DNA of 64,000 nt. It comes from JAUCQB01 sp964586235 (GTDB lineage: Bacteria > Planctomycetota > Phycisphaerae > UBA1845 > PWPN01). The stretch is from NCBI GenBank assembly GCA_964586235.1, contig CAZPIO010000023.1, positions 1 through 64,000 on the forward strand, given 5' to 3'. The position numbers were made by a program, and so were the translations under genes. Position 1 is the stretch's first letter, and every line of letters begins with the position of its first letter. Of the stretch, positions 35,535 to 44,729 are shown piece by piece. The notes below the pieces were generated by a model. It ran no database searches. It worked only from the letters and a program-made list of their open reading frames with translations, and was not told the origin of the DNA.

Positions 35535-37910
35535 CTAGTTCGCTATTCCGTCCAGATGAAGAATCGCCCGAGTGATCTCCTGCCTGATGGCGATCACGCG
35601 ACCAGAATTGCCGAGCAGGACCTCATTCACCCACCCGTTCAGTTGCCGCTGAACCTGCTCAGCCCTGGCGGAATCGACCGCACGCACTCTGTCGATCCTT
35701 TGCTGCAGTTCGACGAGGTACTGGTAATCCTGCACGCCTTCGCGCCACATCTCCCAGCGGCGGGAGGGGATAATGACTTCGGCCTGCGCGTCAACAGTCG
35801 ATCCATACGCCCCATAGACCACACCATAATTGCCCATCGCCTTGCCGTAATCATCCCAGAACGGCCGGCCGGTGTCGGCATAAACCCAGAACCCCGCCCC
35901 GGTCAGACCGTGTTTGAACGCCCACCAGGACATCCTGCGGTAATTGTCGAGCGGCTTTGCCGTCCGGTTCAGCGCCCGGTAGCACCAGTTCTCTTTCGCA
36001 AACGACTTGATCGTCACGAGCCAATCGGGATGGTCCTGGCTGACCCTCTGGTGGACACACCAGATGTCTACCAGGTCCTTCAGCCGCGCGAATTCTGCCG
36101 GACCCCGGCCATAGGAATTGGCGAAGATCCGGATCCGGGGATCGACCTCGCGAACGACCTGGGCAACACTGAAGAAGTCATCGCCGATGTACTCGTCATA
36201 GGGATAAAGGGCAAAGCGGTCGTAGCCAAGGCCCTTCCGCCTGAGATGTGCAACCAACTGAGCCAGCCAGCCCTTGAAATTCCGTTTCCAGGGCTCCGTC
36301 ATCCATTCGCCGAAGGCACCATTGTCTTTTCGCTTGGCACTGAAGCCCAGCAGAAGCAGGTACGTCCGGGCATGACTGAATTCATCGAGCAGCCTGTCCA
36401 TGGCCGCATATCGCTGCTCCGGCACCGGTTTAGCCGCGTCCGCCGGACTCCTTGGAAGGGGGAGATTCCGGTTGAGCACTGTAAACACGCCTACACCGTG
36501 CGACCGCAGATCCCTGGATGTCTCTTGCAGGTTGTGGCGAGTGACGTCGGAGGCGTTGGGATAGCTCCAGTTGAAGGCGTTGAGCGCCTTCTGCTCGGGC
36601 ATGTTGATCGGATGTACGGTCAGCCGAACGGCCGCCGATCGCGCCGCAGCGTCCTGGCCGCCCTGCAATCCCGAGACCACCAGCGAAGCGGCGTAATCGC
36701 CGGCCGGCAGCCTGGCGGTATCAATCGTCATCCAGATCTGGTACACCTGGCCCGGCTCGGCCGTGAATGGCCTCTTCCCTTGAAGGACCAGGGCGTCGGC
36801 CATCTGCCCCACCCCGACAGCATAGACGCACGCCGCACGCCGCAGGGTGAACACCGCGTCCGGGCCGACGTGACGACCCTCCGCGGTCAGCGGCGATGCC
36901 GACACGGTTACCGTCATGGGTACCTGCGTGCAGTTGATGATATTGAACGCGAGGCTTCCGATCTCCCGCTGCCATAACGAGGCGCTGGCCTCGATCTCCT
37001 TGGACTCGAAGACCATCTCTGCCTGCGTGAGTTGTTTCATGGGATCGGCGGGCAGCACCACCAGCGGCGTCTTGTAGAACTCCCGGTACACAATCGCCCG
37101 GATCCGGTCCAGTTCACTCTGTCCGCGTTTCAGCTCCTCCTCCGAAGTGCGAGCCAGCCAATCCTCGCGATAGGCTTCTCGCATCGCCCGTAGACGCCCG
37201 ACAACTTCATCCGACCGCCCGAGCGACAACCGCTGGCCCTGAGCGGCCAACGCCTGCTGAGTCATGGCGATGCCTCGGATCAGTTCCAGACGTTCCTCAA
37301 CCGCTTGGATCGAACGGCGCGCGAAGTCTGAATGAATGTGCACGGGCAGGGCCAACGGCGGCCCCTGCTGCCGGTTCGAACCGATGACCTTGATCTCATC
37401 CGAAAAGAAACTGGTCGTTTCCTGCTGGACAAGTATTTTGACAAAGCGCCCTTCGGCATTGATCCCTTCCACACCGACCACTGGCTGAACCATCTTCTCG
37501 CGCAGCGCGGCCTGCATGAGTGCCTCGGGTACACGGCCGAACCCGGCTAACCCATAGTCCACTCCGTCGCGACTAAGCAGCACCGCCACATAGCGCCACA
37601 GCTTGACTCCGCCGCGGGTCCCCGCGGCCGTGTGAATCTCGACCCGCTCGACGAAACACACCCGTCCCAGGTCGATCGTCACCTGCGGGACGTCACCCGG
37701 CCAGTGCCAGCCGACGGTGCTCTTCCGCGCCCAATGACTGCCGTGAGCCTCGCCGTCCGTCAGTTGAGCCGTATCTCCCTGCTCCGTGCAAAGCCGGTAG
37801 TTGGGCCGGGGGCTCAGCGTGTATTTCCTGCCTAAGGCGAGATTCTCCGAGTCCCTCGCATTCACCAGGCATGCCTGAAACATGGTAAACAGGATTACTG
37901 CCCTGGGCAT
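35535..37910 (-). CDS. Secreted DUF4091-type glycoside hydrolase-like protein
   Basis: 791 residues. The N-terminus MPRAVILFTMFQACLVNA looks like a signal peptide. A discoidin/F5-8C-like beta-sandwich follows (about 30-165: NLALGRKYTL, TIDLGRVCFVERVEIHTA), then a helical segment, a beta-sandwich (about 310-440) and a barrel region with the DUF4091 pattern near the C-terminus: YADTGRPFWDDYGKAMGNYG, IIPSRRWEMWREGVQDYQYL. The barrel contains YPYDEYIGDD, an acidic stretch where a catalytic residue might lie. Its substrate is unknown; it may act on the exported polysaccharide. ATG 37910 has AGGAG 9 bp upstream; the frame is open to 38027. A secreted enzyme inside a synthesis locus is notable. Confidence 0.75.
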   Translation of the reverse strand: MPRAVILFTMFQACLVNARDSENLALGRKYTLSPRPNYRLCTEQGDTAQLTDGEAHGSHWARKSTVGWHWPGDVPQVTIDLGRVCFVERVEIHTAAGTRGGVKLWRYVAVLLSRDGVDYGLAGFGRVPEALMQAALREKMVQPVVGVEGINAEGRFVKILVQQETTSFFSDEIKVIGSNRQQGPPLALPVHIHSDFARRSIQAVEERLELIRGIAMTQQALAAQGQRLSLGRSDEVVGRLRAMREAYREDWLARTSEEELKRGQSELDRIRAIVYREFYKTPLVVLPADPMKQLTQAEMVFESKEIEASASLWQREIGSLAFNIINCTQVPMTVTVSASPLTAEGRHVGPDAVFTLRRAACVYAVGVGQMADALVLQGKRPFTAEPGQVYQIWMTIDTARLPAGDYAASLVVSGLQGGQDAAARSAAVRLTVHPINMPEQKALNAFNWSYPNASDVTRHNLQETSRDLRSHGVGVFTVLNRNLPLPRSPADAAKPVPEQRYAAMDRLLDEFSHARTYLLLLGFSAKRKDNGAFGEWMTEPWKRNFKGWLAQLVAHLRRKGLGYDRFALYPYDEYIGDDFFSVAQVVREVDPRIRIFANSYGRGPAEFARLKDLVDIWCVHQRVSQDHPDWLVTIKSFAKENWCYRALNRTAKPLDNYRRMSWWAFKHGLTGAGFWVYADTGRPFWDDYGKAMGNYGVVYGAYGSTVDAQAEVIIPSRRWEMWREGVQDYQYLVELQQRIDRVRAVDSARAEQVQRQLNGWVNEVLLGNSGRVIAIRQEITRAILHLDGIAN

Positions 37911-38028
37911 TGACTCTCCTGCTCCCTGGCAGGCCACGGCCGTTATCCTGACCAGCCGCCCGTATAGATTGTCGCCTCTGCCCACGCTGTTCGATGGCCT
38001 CTTGATCAGCCTGATGCAATCAGGCAAG

Positions 38029-38880
38029 CTAAACCGACTTCTGATGAACCGCGTCCGGAAGCAGATAAAAATACCTGTAGGCCGTCTGAGCTACGACAAG
38101 AAAAAGGCTTCCTCCCGCCAGCGCCCACGCCACAAATACGATCGGCCCGGTCAGCCCGATGTAGGTCAGCAAAATGCTTCCCATGACCGCCGTCTCGGTG
38201 ACCATTTTGTCGAACAATAACAGATTCACCCACCTCCTCAGGACAGCGCCGGGGCTCCTGGGCATGCTTTGGGGCGCAGCGGATACCGGTTTCGAGGGGG
38301 CCGGAATTCGGGTCAGTGTGATATGAAACACCGACGCGAGCATCTGCATGGAATTGGCGGCCGCATAGGTCGCAAAGGCAAGGATCAGATAAGTCACAGT
38401 GCCGTACGATGCGAACAGGTGAAGTGCGCAAAGCGCGTATACCGGCGAATTACAGAACACGTGATATACATGGTCCAGATAAAAGCCTTTAATCGACGAT
38501 TTCTTGGTCCAGCGGGCGACCTCACCATCAACGCAGTCAAGCACAACCGTCAGCAGAAGCAGGACACAGCCGAGCACGTTCGCCCAGAGGATATGCGGAA
38601 CAAGAAAGGCCACTCCGAGCAACCCCGTGGGTATCATCAGAAAAGTGGTCGCATTGGCGCTGATCCCCAGGCGTACGAACAGCCACGTGAAGTAGATTGA
38701 GATGTGACGAGTGACCAGCGAGTTGAACCAGTGCCCGGCCCAGACCATTTTGCCCTTGGCATTGGGCCGGCGCAACTGGCACACCTGGCGCATTTCAGGA
38801 ATGCTTGCAGTCGTTCGGCCGATCTGCGGGGATGATGAATCCGTGGCTTCCGCTCTCGTCGTGTTCGGCTCACTGCTCAT
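38029..38880 (-). CDS. CDP-alcohol phosphotransferase family membrane protein
   Basis: 283 residues with about six membrane segments. The family motif D-x2-D-G-x2-A-R-x8-G-x3-D-x3-D is visible as LDCVDGEVARWTKKSSIKG followed by FYLDHVYH. The last Asp, usually taken as the catalytic base, is replaced by His; the other five fixed residues are intact. The enzyme would join a CDP-activated alcohol to a membrane acceptor. The gene for a CDP-alcohol-forming cytidylyltransferase lies immediately upstream, with an 11-bp overlap. ATG 38880 is chosen because GAGG precedes it; another ATG lies at 38895. It is unlikely to be a housekeeping phospholipid synthase, given the locus and the His. Confidence 0.82.
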   Translation of the reverse strand: MSSEPNTTRAEATDSSSPQIGRTTASIPEMRQVCQLRRPNAKGKMVWAGHWFNSLVTRHISIYFTWLFVRLGISANATTFLMIPTGLLGVAFLVPHILWANVLGCVLLLLTVVLDCVDGEVARWTKKSSIKGFYLDHVYHVFCNSPVYALCALHLFASYGTVTYLILAFATYAAANSMQMLASVFHITLTRIPAPSKPVSAAPQSMPRSPGAVLRRWVNLLLFDKMVTETAVMGSILLTYIGLTGPIVFVAWALAGGSLFLVVAQTAYRYFYLLPDAVHQKSV

Positions 38881-39337
38881 GCTTATTCGCCTCATGGTTC
38901 AGCCGGATCTGCTCGGCGTAATAACGTTCGAGGGCTTCGCGGAGAATACTCGAACTCCGCCCTTCGGTGTACGGAAAGTACACCACCCGGCGGCCGTTCC
39001 GGACCATGAAGTCATGGCCCTTTACCTTCTTCTCCCACCAGTCGTCACCGACGACCAGAATGTCTACATCCAGTTGCGCCAACTGCTCGTCTCTGTCCGC
39101 TGTCCTCTGGGGGGCAATCGCGTCCACGTAGCGACAGGCGGCAACAACCTCCGCCCGGTCTTCATAGCTCAGGAGAGGGTGATGGCCCTTCTGCTTGAGC
39201 ACCAGTTCGTCGGTCTTCACCCCGACAACAAGAATGTCCCCCAGCGATTTGGCGCTGCGCAGCAGATTCAGATGCCCCACATGGAACATGTCCCACGTCC
39301 CTGGCGCATATACAATCACTTTGCCGTCGCGTGACAT
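38870..39337 (-). CDS. Cytidylyltransferase (TagD/glycerol-3-phosphate cytidylyltransferase-like)
   Basis: 155 residues. The HxGH nucleotide-binding motif is in GTWDMFHVGHLNLLRSAK, and the second catalytic motif RTEGISTT appears as YTEGRSSSILRE. Family members make CDP-alcohols such as CDP-glycerol or CDP-ethanolamine from CTP; the alcohol is not predictable. GAGGAG lies 8 bp before the ATG. The overlap with the CDP-alcohol phosphotransferase gene supports one pathway: activate an alcohol phosphate, then transfer it to a membrane-linked glycan or lipid. Confidence 0.88.
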   Translation of the reverse strand: MSRDGKVIVYAPGTWDMFHVGHLNLLRSAKSLGDILVVGVKTDELVLKQKGHHPLLSYEDRAEVVAACRYVDAIAPQRTADRDEQLAQLDVDILVVGDDWWEKKVKGHDFMVRNGRRVVYFPYTEGRSSSILREALERYYAEQIRLNHEANKHEQ

Positions 39338-39388
39338 TGTTAGCTCCTCAAGTCTAGAGAACTCTCCGCCTGTTGTCGACGCATGCAG

Positions 39389-40885
39389 TTACCGGGCTAC
39401 GTGACCGGACAGTACCTGTTTGACCAATCGTATCGGAGATGCCAGCAGGTGGCGCTCGTCCTCGTGAAGCAAGCCGGCCTGCGTGAGGAACACAATCCAC
39501 AGGGCGGCATATGCCGCCGCTCTTATGCCGATATCCAGAAGGGCGGGCAGATCTGGCAGGGGAATCACGTATACGATAAGCCCGCATCCCAGAGCGGAAG
39601 CGAGCAGCAATCCAAGTTCCTTCCAGGGCATTGCCCGAGAGAAGGACACCCCCACGATGCGGCCAATGTATCTCAGCCGTGACATGGCCACCCAAAGGGC
39701 CGCACAGGCGGTGCCGATCGCCGGGCCAACGAATGCCAGAAGTGTCCCCCGCCCCAGCACGACGAGGGCCAAACTGATCACGGCATTCACGGCCAATCCC
39801 ATTACAGCCGCGGTCGCAATGCTGCGGGTTTGGCCCATGGCTCTCAGGATCGACCCGTAGTACGCAACACGCAGCGGAAGCAGACAGAGCAGGACACTGA
39901 ACGGCCAAACCGCCAGCTCGTACGACTTGCCGTAGAGCAGAACAATCACGGGCGACGCGCACGCCAGGAAGAATCCGAAACACGGCAGGATCACAAGGCT
40001 GCTCTTCCGGATGCCCTGATGCCAAAGGGCCAAGGCCTCCCGACGGCGACCGCCATCTACCAGGGTGACCAGGTTGGGCATGATGGCATTGTTAACGCTG
40101 CCGGTGATCAAACCCACGACGGGTAACTCGATCGCTCCACAGGAGTAAACCGCGTACATGGCGGGTTCAAAAAAAGTCGATATGATCCCGTTGCCGAACT
40201 GCACGTTGAGCATGGCAACGATTGTCGTGGCCCACAAGGGCCAGCAGTAGCTGAACTGCTCAACGATCAACCGGTAGTCGAACCGCCATGCACCTGGCGA
40301 CAGCCGAATGAGATCGAACAGCCCGACGAGGGCAATACCACTCGCGACCGCGACCTTGGCCCACATGACCGCCTGAAGATCATACCCGAGAGCCAGCGTG
40401 ACCACTACCGCCACCATACGAAGCACGACCGTGAGCACGCTGTATACGCCGGCCCTTACCGCCCGATCCACGCTGATCATGAACGGTGGAATCAGCAGGT
40501 TGATGCGCTCAGGGATCGCGAAGACCGCGAAAATCCGGACCAGCGGCACCAGTTCGGGATTATTGAATAGCGCGGCCAATGGACCGGCAAGGAGAAGCAT
40601 GCCTCCAGTCACCAGTGACGCGGTAGCAACAGACCCCACGACCGTCTGCAAAAGGAGTTGGCGACGGACGTCAATTCCGAGCCGGGGCACGAAGTAGTAC
40701 AGACTGCTCTCAAATTGCAGATGCAGCAAACCGGATACCGTCGCATACACCAGCATGACCTGCCGGTAAGTGCCAAACTCGGTCTGACTGATCAGCCGGA
40801 CCAGGATCACACCCAGGATGAGCGCGGCACCCTGAATGACCCCCTGGCTGAACAGTATGATCAGACTTCGTGTTCGGATCCTCAT
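39389..40885 (-). CDS. Polysaccharide flippase, Wzx/MOP type
   Basis: 498 residues with about 12-14 hydrophobic segments spread along the whole length and a Polysacc_synt-like start (SLIILFSQGVIQGAALILG, LVRLISQTEFGTYRQVML). It should flip undecaprenyl-linked repeat units across the cytoplasmic membrane. It supports a Wzx/Wzy-dependent route together with the ligase/polymerase-like protein at 33.6-35.0 kb. It lies 51 bp upstream of the cytidylyltransferase and 22 bp after the end of the truncated epimerase. The ribosome binding site is weak. Confidence 0.9.
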   Translation of the reverse strand: MRIRTRSLIILFSQGVIQGAALILGVILVRLISQTEFGTYRQVMLVYATVSGLLHLQFESSLYYFVPRLGIDVRRQLLLQTVVGSVATASLVTGGMLLLAGPLAALFNNPELVPLVRIFAVFAIPERINLLIPPFMISVDRAVRAGVYSVLTVVLRMVAVVVTLALGYDLQAVMWAKVAVASGIALVGLFDLIRLSPGAWRFDYRLIVEQFSYCWPLWATTIVAMLNVQFGNGIISTFFEPAMYAVYSCGAIELPVVGLITGSVNNAIMPNLVTLVDGGRRREALALWHQGIRKSSLVILPCFGFFLACASPVIVLLYGKSYELAVWPFSVLLCLLPLRVAYYGSILRAMGQTRSIATAAVMGLAVNAVISLALVVLGRGTLLAFVGPAIGTACAALWVAMSRLRYIGRIVGVSFSRAMPWKELGLLLASALGCGLIVYVIPLPDLPALLDIGIRAAAYAALWIVFLTQAGLLHEDERHLLASPIRLVKQVLSGHVAR

Positions 40886-40907
40886 GCGACAGTTTTTTTC
40901 GCCTGAG

Positions 40908-41198
40908 CTACCTACCAGCGGATGCTGAGTCTCTCAAGTCGAAAATGCGAAAGGCGTCGATGGGCACATCCGACTGGATTCTTCCACTTGCGACGGCAGT
41001 CTGTGTACTGACAAGGGCGTCCGCCACCGACCCCTCGACAAACCGGCACCTAAGCCTTTCTGCATTCGTGGGGAATACAGAATCCTGGTCGCCCGTCATG
41101 CCAACTTTGGCGTTGCCGGCTCCAATGAAATGCCCGGCCATGTGGCTGCCGACAAACCCGCAGCCGCCGGTGATCAGTATTTCGAGGGGGCGACTCAT
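40908..41198 (-). pseudogene. Truncated NAD-dependent epimerase/dehydratase
   Basis: Only 96 residues. The N-terminal Rossmann motif LEILITGGCGFVGSHMAGHF is intact, followed by a short stretch that could be beta2 and alpha2, but the frame ends before the catalytic S/T and Y-x3-K region of an SDR epimerase (normally about 310 residues). The flippase gene begins 22 bp later, so the missing two-thirds are not nearby. It lies in the middle of the operon, 14 bp downstream of wecB. A deletion remnant is the simplest reading; a functional mini-protein cannot be excluded. Confidence 0.6.
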
Positions 41199-41212
41199 CC
41201 GCTGCCGGGGCG

Positions 41213-42301
41213 TTACGCTCCGGCCAGAATCGCAGCGATCCTCTCCGCCGCGCGGCCGTCCCACTTGTCCGGGACCGGGCGATGGTTCACTTGCTGCAGG
41301 CGGCAGCGGCGATACTCCGCGATGATCCGTGCCGGGTCGGCGCCGACCAGCGTGTTCGTGCCTTGCGTTACGGTCACCGGCCGTTCGGTGTTTTCGCGCA
41401 ATGTGAGGCACCAGACTCCCAGGATCGTTGTTTCCTCCTGGATGCCGCCGGAGTCGGTCAGGACCACAGCCGCTTTGCCCATCAGCTTGAGGAACTCCAG
41501 GTAGCCCAGCGGCTGGATGATCCGCAGGCCCTTCATCCGGGCGAATCGGTCCGCCAAGCCCAGCCTGCCCAGATTGCTGACCGTCCGCGGGTGCATCGGG
41601 AAAACCGTCGGCAGGTCCGCCTGGATCACCTCCAACGCGTCCGCAATCCGCCCGAGCGACTCGGCGTCATCCACGTTGCTCGGCCGGTGCAGCGTGACCA
41701 CGTTGTACCCGCCGGCCTCAAGCCGCAAATCCTCCAGAACCGTCGTCCGCTCCGCCTTCTCCAGGTTCGCCTTGAGCGTATCGATCATCACGTTCCCGAC
41801 GAACCGGATCTTGTCCTCGGATACCCCCTCCCGCTTCAGGTTCTCGATCCCGCTCGGCTCGCTGACCAGCAGCAGATCGGAAATCGAATCCGTCAGCACG
41901 CGGTTGATCTCCTCCGGCATCGTGCGGTCAAAGCTCCGCAGGCCGGCCTCGACGTGGGCGACCTTGACGCCCAGCTTCTTGGCGACTAGGGCACAGGCGA
42001 TCGTGCTGTTGACGTCCCCCACCACCACCACCCAGTCCGGCCGATGCTCCAGAACCACCGGCTCGAAACGCTTCATGATCTCGGCGGTCTGAGCCGCGTG
42101 GCTGCCGGAGCCGACCTCCAGGTTGATATCCGGCTCGGGAATATCGAGTTGCCGAAAGAACAGATCCGACATCTTCTCGTCGTAGTGCTGGCCGGTGTGG
42201 ACCAGCATCGCCTCGAGATGGTCGTGGCTTCGGTAGGCCCGCATCAGCGGGGCGATTTTCATAAAGTTGGGGCGTGCCCCGCAGACGTTCACGATCTTCA
42301 T
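41213..42301 (-). CDS. wecB: UDP-N-acetylglucosamine 2-epimerase (non-hydrolysing)
   Basis: 362 residues. The signatures include NVCGARPNFMKIAPLMRAY, VVGDVNSTIACALVAKK, HVEAGLRSFDRTMPEEINR and LTDSGGIQEETTIL. It converts UDP-GlcNAc to UDP-ManNAc in the cytoplasm. It differs from the CapG-type protein at 22.8-24.0 kb by the standard GLRSFD motif, so the locus has two distinct epimerases: one for ManNAc and one for L-FucNAc. The ATG at 42301 is used; an in-frame TTG is at 42304. No UDP-ManNAc dehydrogenase is recognised here. Confidence 0.93.
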   Translation of the reverse strand: MKIVNVCGARPNFMKIAPLMRAYRSHDHLEAMLVHTGQHYDEKMSDLFFRQLDIPEPDINLEVGSGSHAAQTAEIMKRFEPVVLEHRPDWVVVVGDVNSTIACALVAKKLGVKVAHVEAGLRSFDRTMPEEINRVLTDSISDLLLVSEPSGIENLKREGVSEDKIRFVGNVMIDTLKANLEKAERTTVLEDLRLEAGGYNVVTLHRPSNVDDAESLGRIADALEVIQADLPTVFPMHPRTVSNLGRLGLADRFARMKGLRIIQPLGYLEFLKLMGKAAVVLTDSGGIQEETTILGVWCLTLRENTERPVTVTQGTNTLVGADPARIIAEYRRCRLQQVNHRPVPDKWDGRAAERIAAILAGA

Positions 42302-42370
42302 CAATCGCTCTCCATCCGGCCGCGATTGGCGGCCGTCAAACCCCTCGCCCCGCCATGACCCCGCCCGACT

Positions 42371-43327
42371 TCAATCACGAGAGGCCTCCTCCCGCAGCCA
42401 GGCGACAAACTGCCGCAGCCCCGTGGCCAGATCCGTCTGTGGCGAATAGCCCAGTTCCCGGCCGGCCAGGCTCACGTCCGCGAAAGTGCGGTCGACATCC
42501 CCCGGCTGAAGTGGCAGCCTCCGGATGCTCGCCTTCTTTCCCAGTGCCTTCTCGATCGCCCCGATCAGGTCGCTCAGGCTCACCGGAGTCGAGTTGCCGA
42601 GATTGTAGATATGATAGGCCCTGCACCGCTCGATCGCCGCCAGAACGCCCGAGACAACATCGGAGATATAGGTGTGATCCCGCATCATGCTGCCGTCGCC
42701 AAACACCGGGATCGGCTCGCCCTTCTCGATCAGGCGGGCAAACTTGTGAATCGCCAGGTCCGGCCTCTGCCTCGCCCCATACACGGTGAAAAACCGCAGG
42801 CAGGTCACGTCCATCGCGAAGAGATGATGGTATGTGTGGCAGAGCAGCTCGCCGGCCTTCTTCGTCGCAGCGTATGGCGAGATCGGAAAGTCCACGTTGT
42901 CCGACTCGGCGAACGGCACCTTTGGATTATTGCCGTACACGCTCGAACTGCTGGCGAAAACGAATCGACCCACCTTGCTCTTGCGGGCCGCCTCCAGCAG
43001 AACGCATGTGCCCGTCACGTTCACGTCGTTGTACAGAACCGGTTGCTCGATCGACGGCCGGACACCCGCTCGCGCCGCCAGGTGAACGACGACATCCACT
43101 TCCCGCTCCATGAGAACGTCCATGGCCCTCGCGTCACGGATGTCCGCCTCTACCAGCGAGAAGTTGCGATTCGTCAGACAGTCAGCGATGTTGCGGCGCT
43201 TGACTCCCGGATCGTAGAACGCATCGAACGAGTCGACACCGGTCACCCGCCAGCCCCGACTCAGCAGGGCTTCGCTCACATGAGAGCCGATGAACCCCGC
43301 GGCGCCCGTAACAACGGCATGCTCCAT
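42371..43327 (-). CDS. NAD-dependent epimerase, UDP-glucuronate 4-epimerase-like
   Basis: 318 residues, an extended short-chain dehydrogenase with VTGAAGFIGSHVSEALL, HLAARAGVRPSIEQP, FASSSSVYG and the catalytic Y-x3-K in SPYAATKKAGE. The loop AGVRPSIEQP and the FFTVYGARQRPDLAI segment fit UDP-glucuronate 4-epimerases, which make UDP-GalA. The UDP-glucose dehydrogenase next door would supply the UDP-GlcA substrate, so the pair provides two uronic acids, in keeping with the heparinase-like proteins of the locus. Confidence 0.88.
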   Translation of the reverse strand: MEHAVVTGAAGFIGSHVSEALLSRGWRVTGVDSFDAFYDPGVKRRNIADCLTNRNFSLVEADIRDARAMDVLMEREVDVVVHLAARAGVRPSIEQPVLYNDVNVTGTCVLLEAARKSKVGRFVFASSSSVYGNNPKVPFAESDNVDFPISPYAATKKAGELLCHTYHHLFAMDVTCLRFFTVYGARQRPDLAIHKFARLIEKGEPIPVFGDGSMMRDHTYISDVVSGVLAAIERCRAYHIYNLGNSTPVSLSDLIGAIEKALGKKASIRRLPLQPGDVDRTFADVSLAGRELGYSPQTDLATGLRQFVAWLREEASRD

Positions 43328-43415
43328 AGTCAGTGTCCTGGCCTCTACCTCAAGATCGACCGCATCGCATCAGCGTCTGCTCACGCCCAACGCCTCGGCG
43401 TACCGTCCCCGGCCA

Positions 43416-44729
43416 TCACTCGGCCTCCGGCCGTCCCACGCAATGGTAGACAAAACCGCGCTTCCTCACGAAGGCCGGCTCATACAGGTTCCGCCCGTCA
43501 AAAATCACCTTGTTCCTGAGCCTGCCGGCCAGCAGGTCAAAGTCGGGAGTACGGAATTCCTGCCAGTCCGTGAAGATCACCAGGGCATCAGCGCCCTCCG
43601 CGGCCTCGTAACAATCTTCATGATAAGAGATGCCGTTCTCACCCAGCTCCGCACGGGCATTCTTCATCGCTTCAGGATCATGCGTTCGGACGACGGCCCC
43701 CAGCTTGCGGAAGGCGCGAATCCCGTCCAGTGCCGGAGCCTCGCGAACATCGTCCGTGCGGCTCTTGAAAGCCAGCCCCCAGACAGCCAGCGTCACCGGT
43801 TTGGGCCGCCCGCCGCAGTATGCCAGCACGCGCTTGATGAACCGCCGCCGCTGCCCTGCATTCACGGCCGCCGCCGCTTCGACAATCGTCATCGGGCTGC
43901 CCAACTGCCTGCCCACGTGCGCCAGGGCGCTCACGTCCTTCGGAAAGCACGATCCGCCGTAACCCACGCCGGGGAAAAGAAACGCATGCCCGATGCGCGA
44001 ATCCGATCCCACACCGCCACGCACCAGTTCGACATCCGCGCCGCACTGCTCGCACAACGCTGCGATCTCGTTCATGAACGAGATCCTCGTCGCCAGCAAC
44101 GCGTTCGCCGCATACTTGGTCATCTCCGCACTGGCCGGGTCCATCACCAGGATCCGTTCCCGCTTCCTCATGAAAGCCGCGTAGACCTGCTTCATGATCT
44201 CCACGACCGCCGGGTTGTCCGTGCCGATCACCACGCGGTCGGGCTTCATGAAATCCTCGATCGCCGCCCCCTCTTTCATGAACTCCGGGTTGCTGACGTA
44301 GTCGAACGGATGATGCGTCGCCGCCCCGACCACTTCGCGGACCCGTTTGTGCGTCCCCACCGGCACCGTGCTCTTGGTCACGATGATCCGGTAGCCGTCC
44401 ATCGCCTTGCCCACCTCGGCGGCAACGGCCAGCAGCATCGACAGGTCGGCGGATCCGTCAGCAGCGGGCGGAGTGCCGACGGCCAGGAAGATCAGCAGCG
44501 AATCCTTAACCGCCTGCGCAAGATCCGTGGTGAATTTGAGCCGTCCCGTCTTCGCATTCCGCTGAACCATCTCGGCCAGGCCCGGCTCGTAGATCGGCAC
44601 CTCCCCGCGTTCAAGGGCTTCGATCTTGCCGCGGTCATTGTCCACGCAGATCACGTGGTTGCCGCCCTCGGCGAAACACGTGCCCGCAACCAAGCCGACG
44701 TAGCCAGTTCCTACAACGCTGATTCGCAC
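43416..44729 (-). CDS. ugd: UDP-glucose 6-dehydrogenase
   Basis: 437 residues, the usual length. The N-terminal NAD domain has VVGTGYVGLVAGTCFAEGG, PIYEPGLAEM and LAVGTPPAADGSADLS. The catalytic Cys region is FPGVGYGGSCFPKD, and the C-terminal domain has WGLAFKSRTDDVREAP. It oxidises UDP-Glc to UDP-GlcA with two NAD+. It starts with GTG at 44729 and the ribosome binding site is weak. It is the first biosynthetic gene after the NusG-like regulator, separated from it by 482 bp. Confidence 0.95.
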   Translation of the reverse strand: MRISVVGTGYVGLVAGTCFAEGGNHVICVDNDRGKIEALERGEVPIYEPGLAEMVQRNAKTGRLKFTTDLAQAVKDSLLIFLAVGTPPAADGSADLSMLLAVAAEVGKAMDGYRIIVTKSTVPVGTHKRVREVVGAATHHPFDYVSNPEFMKEGAAIEDFMKPDRVVIGTDNPAVVEIMKQVYAAFMRKRERILVMDPASAEMTKYAANALLATRISFMNEIAALCEQCGADVELVRGGVGSDSRIGHAFLFPGVGYGGSCFPKDVSALAHVGRQLGSPMTIVEAAAAVNAGQRRRFIKRVLAYCGGRPKPVTLAVWGLAFKSRTDDVREAPALDGIRAFRKLGAVVRTHDPEAMKNARAELGENGISYHEDCYEAAEGADALVIFTDWQEFRTPDFDLLAGRLRNKVIFDGRNLYEPAFVRKRGFVYHCVGRPEAE

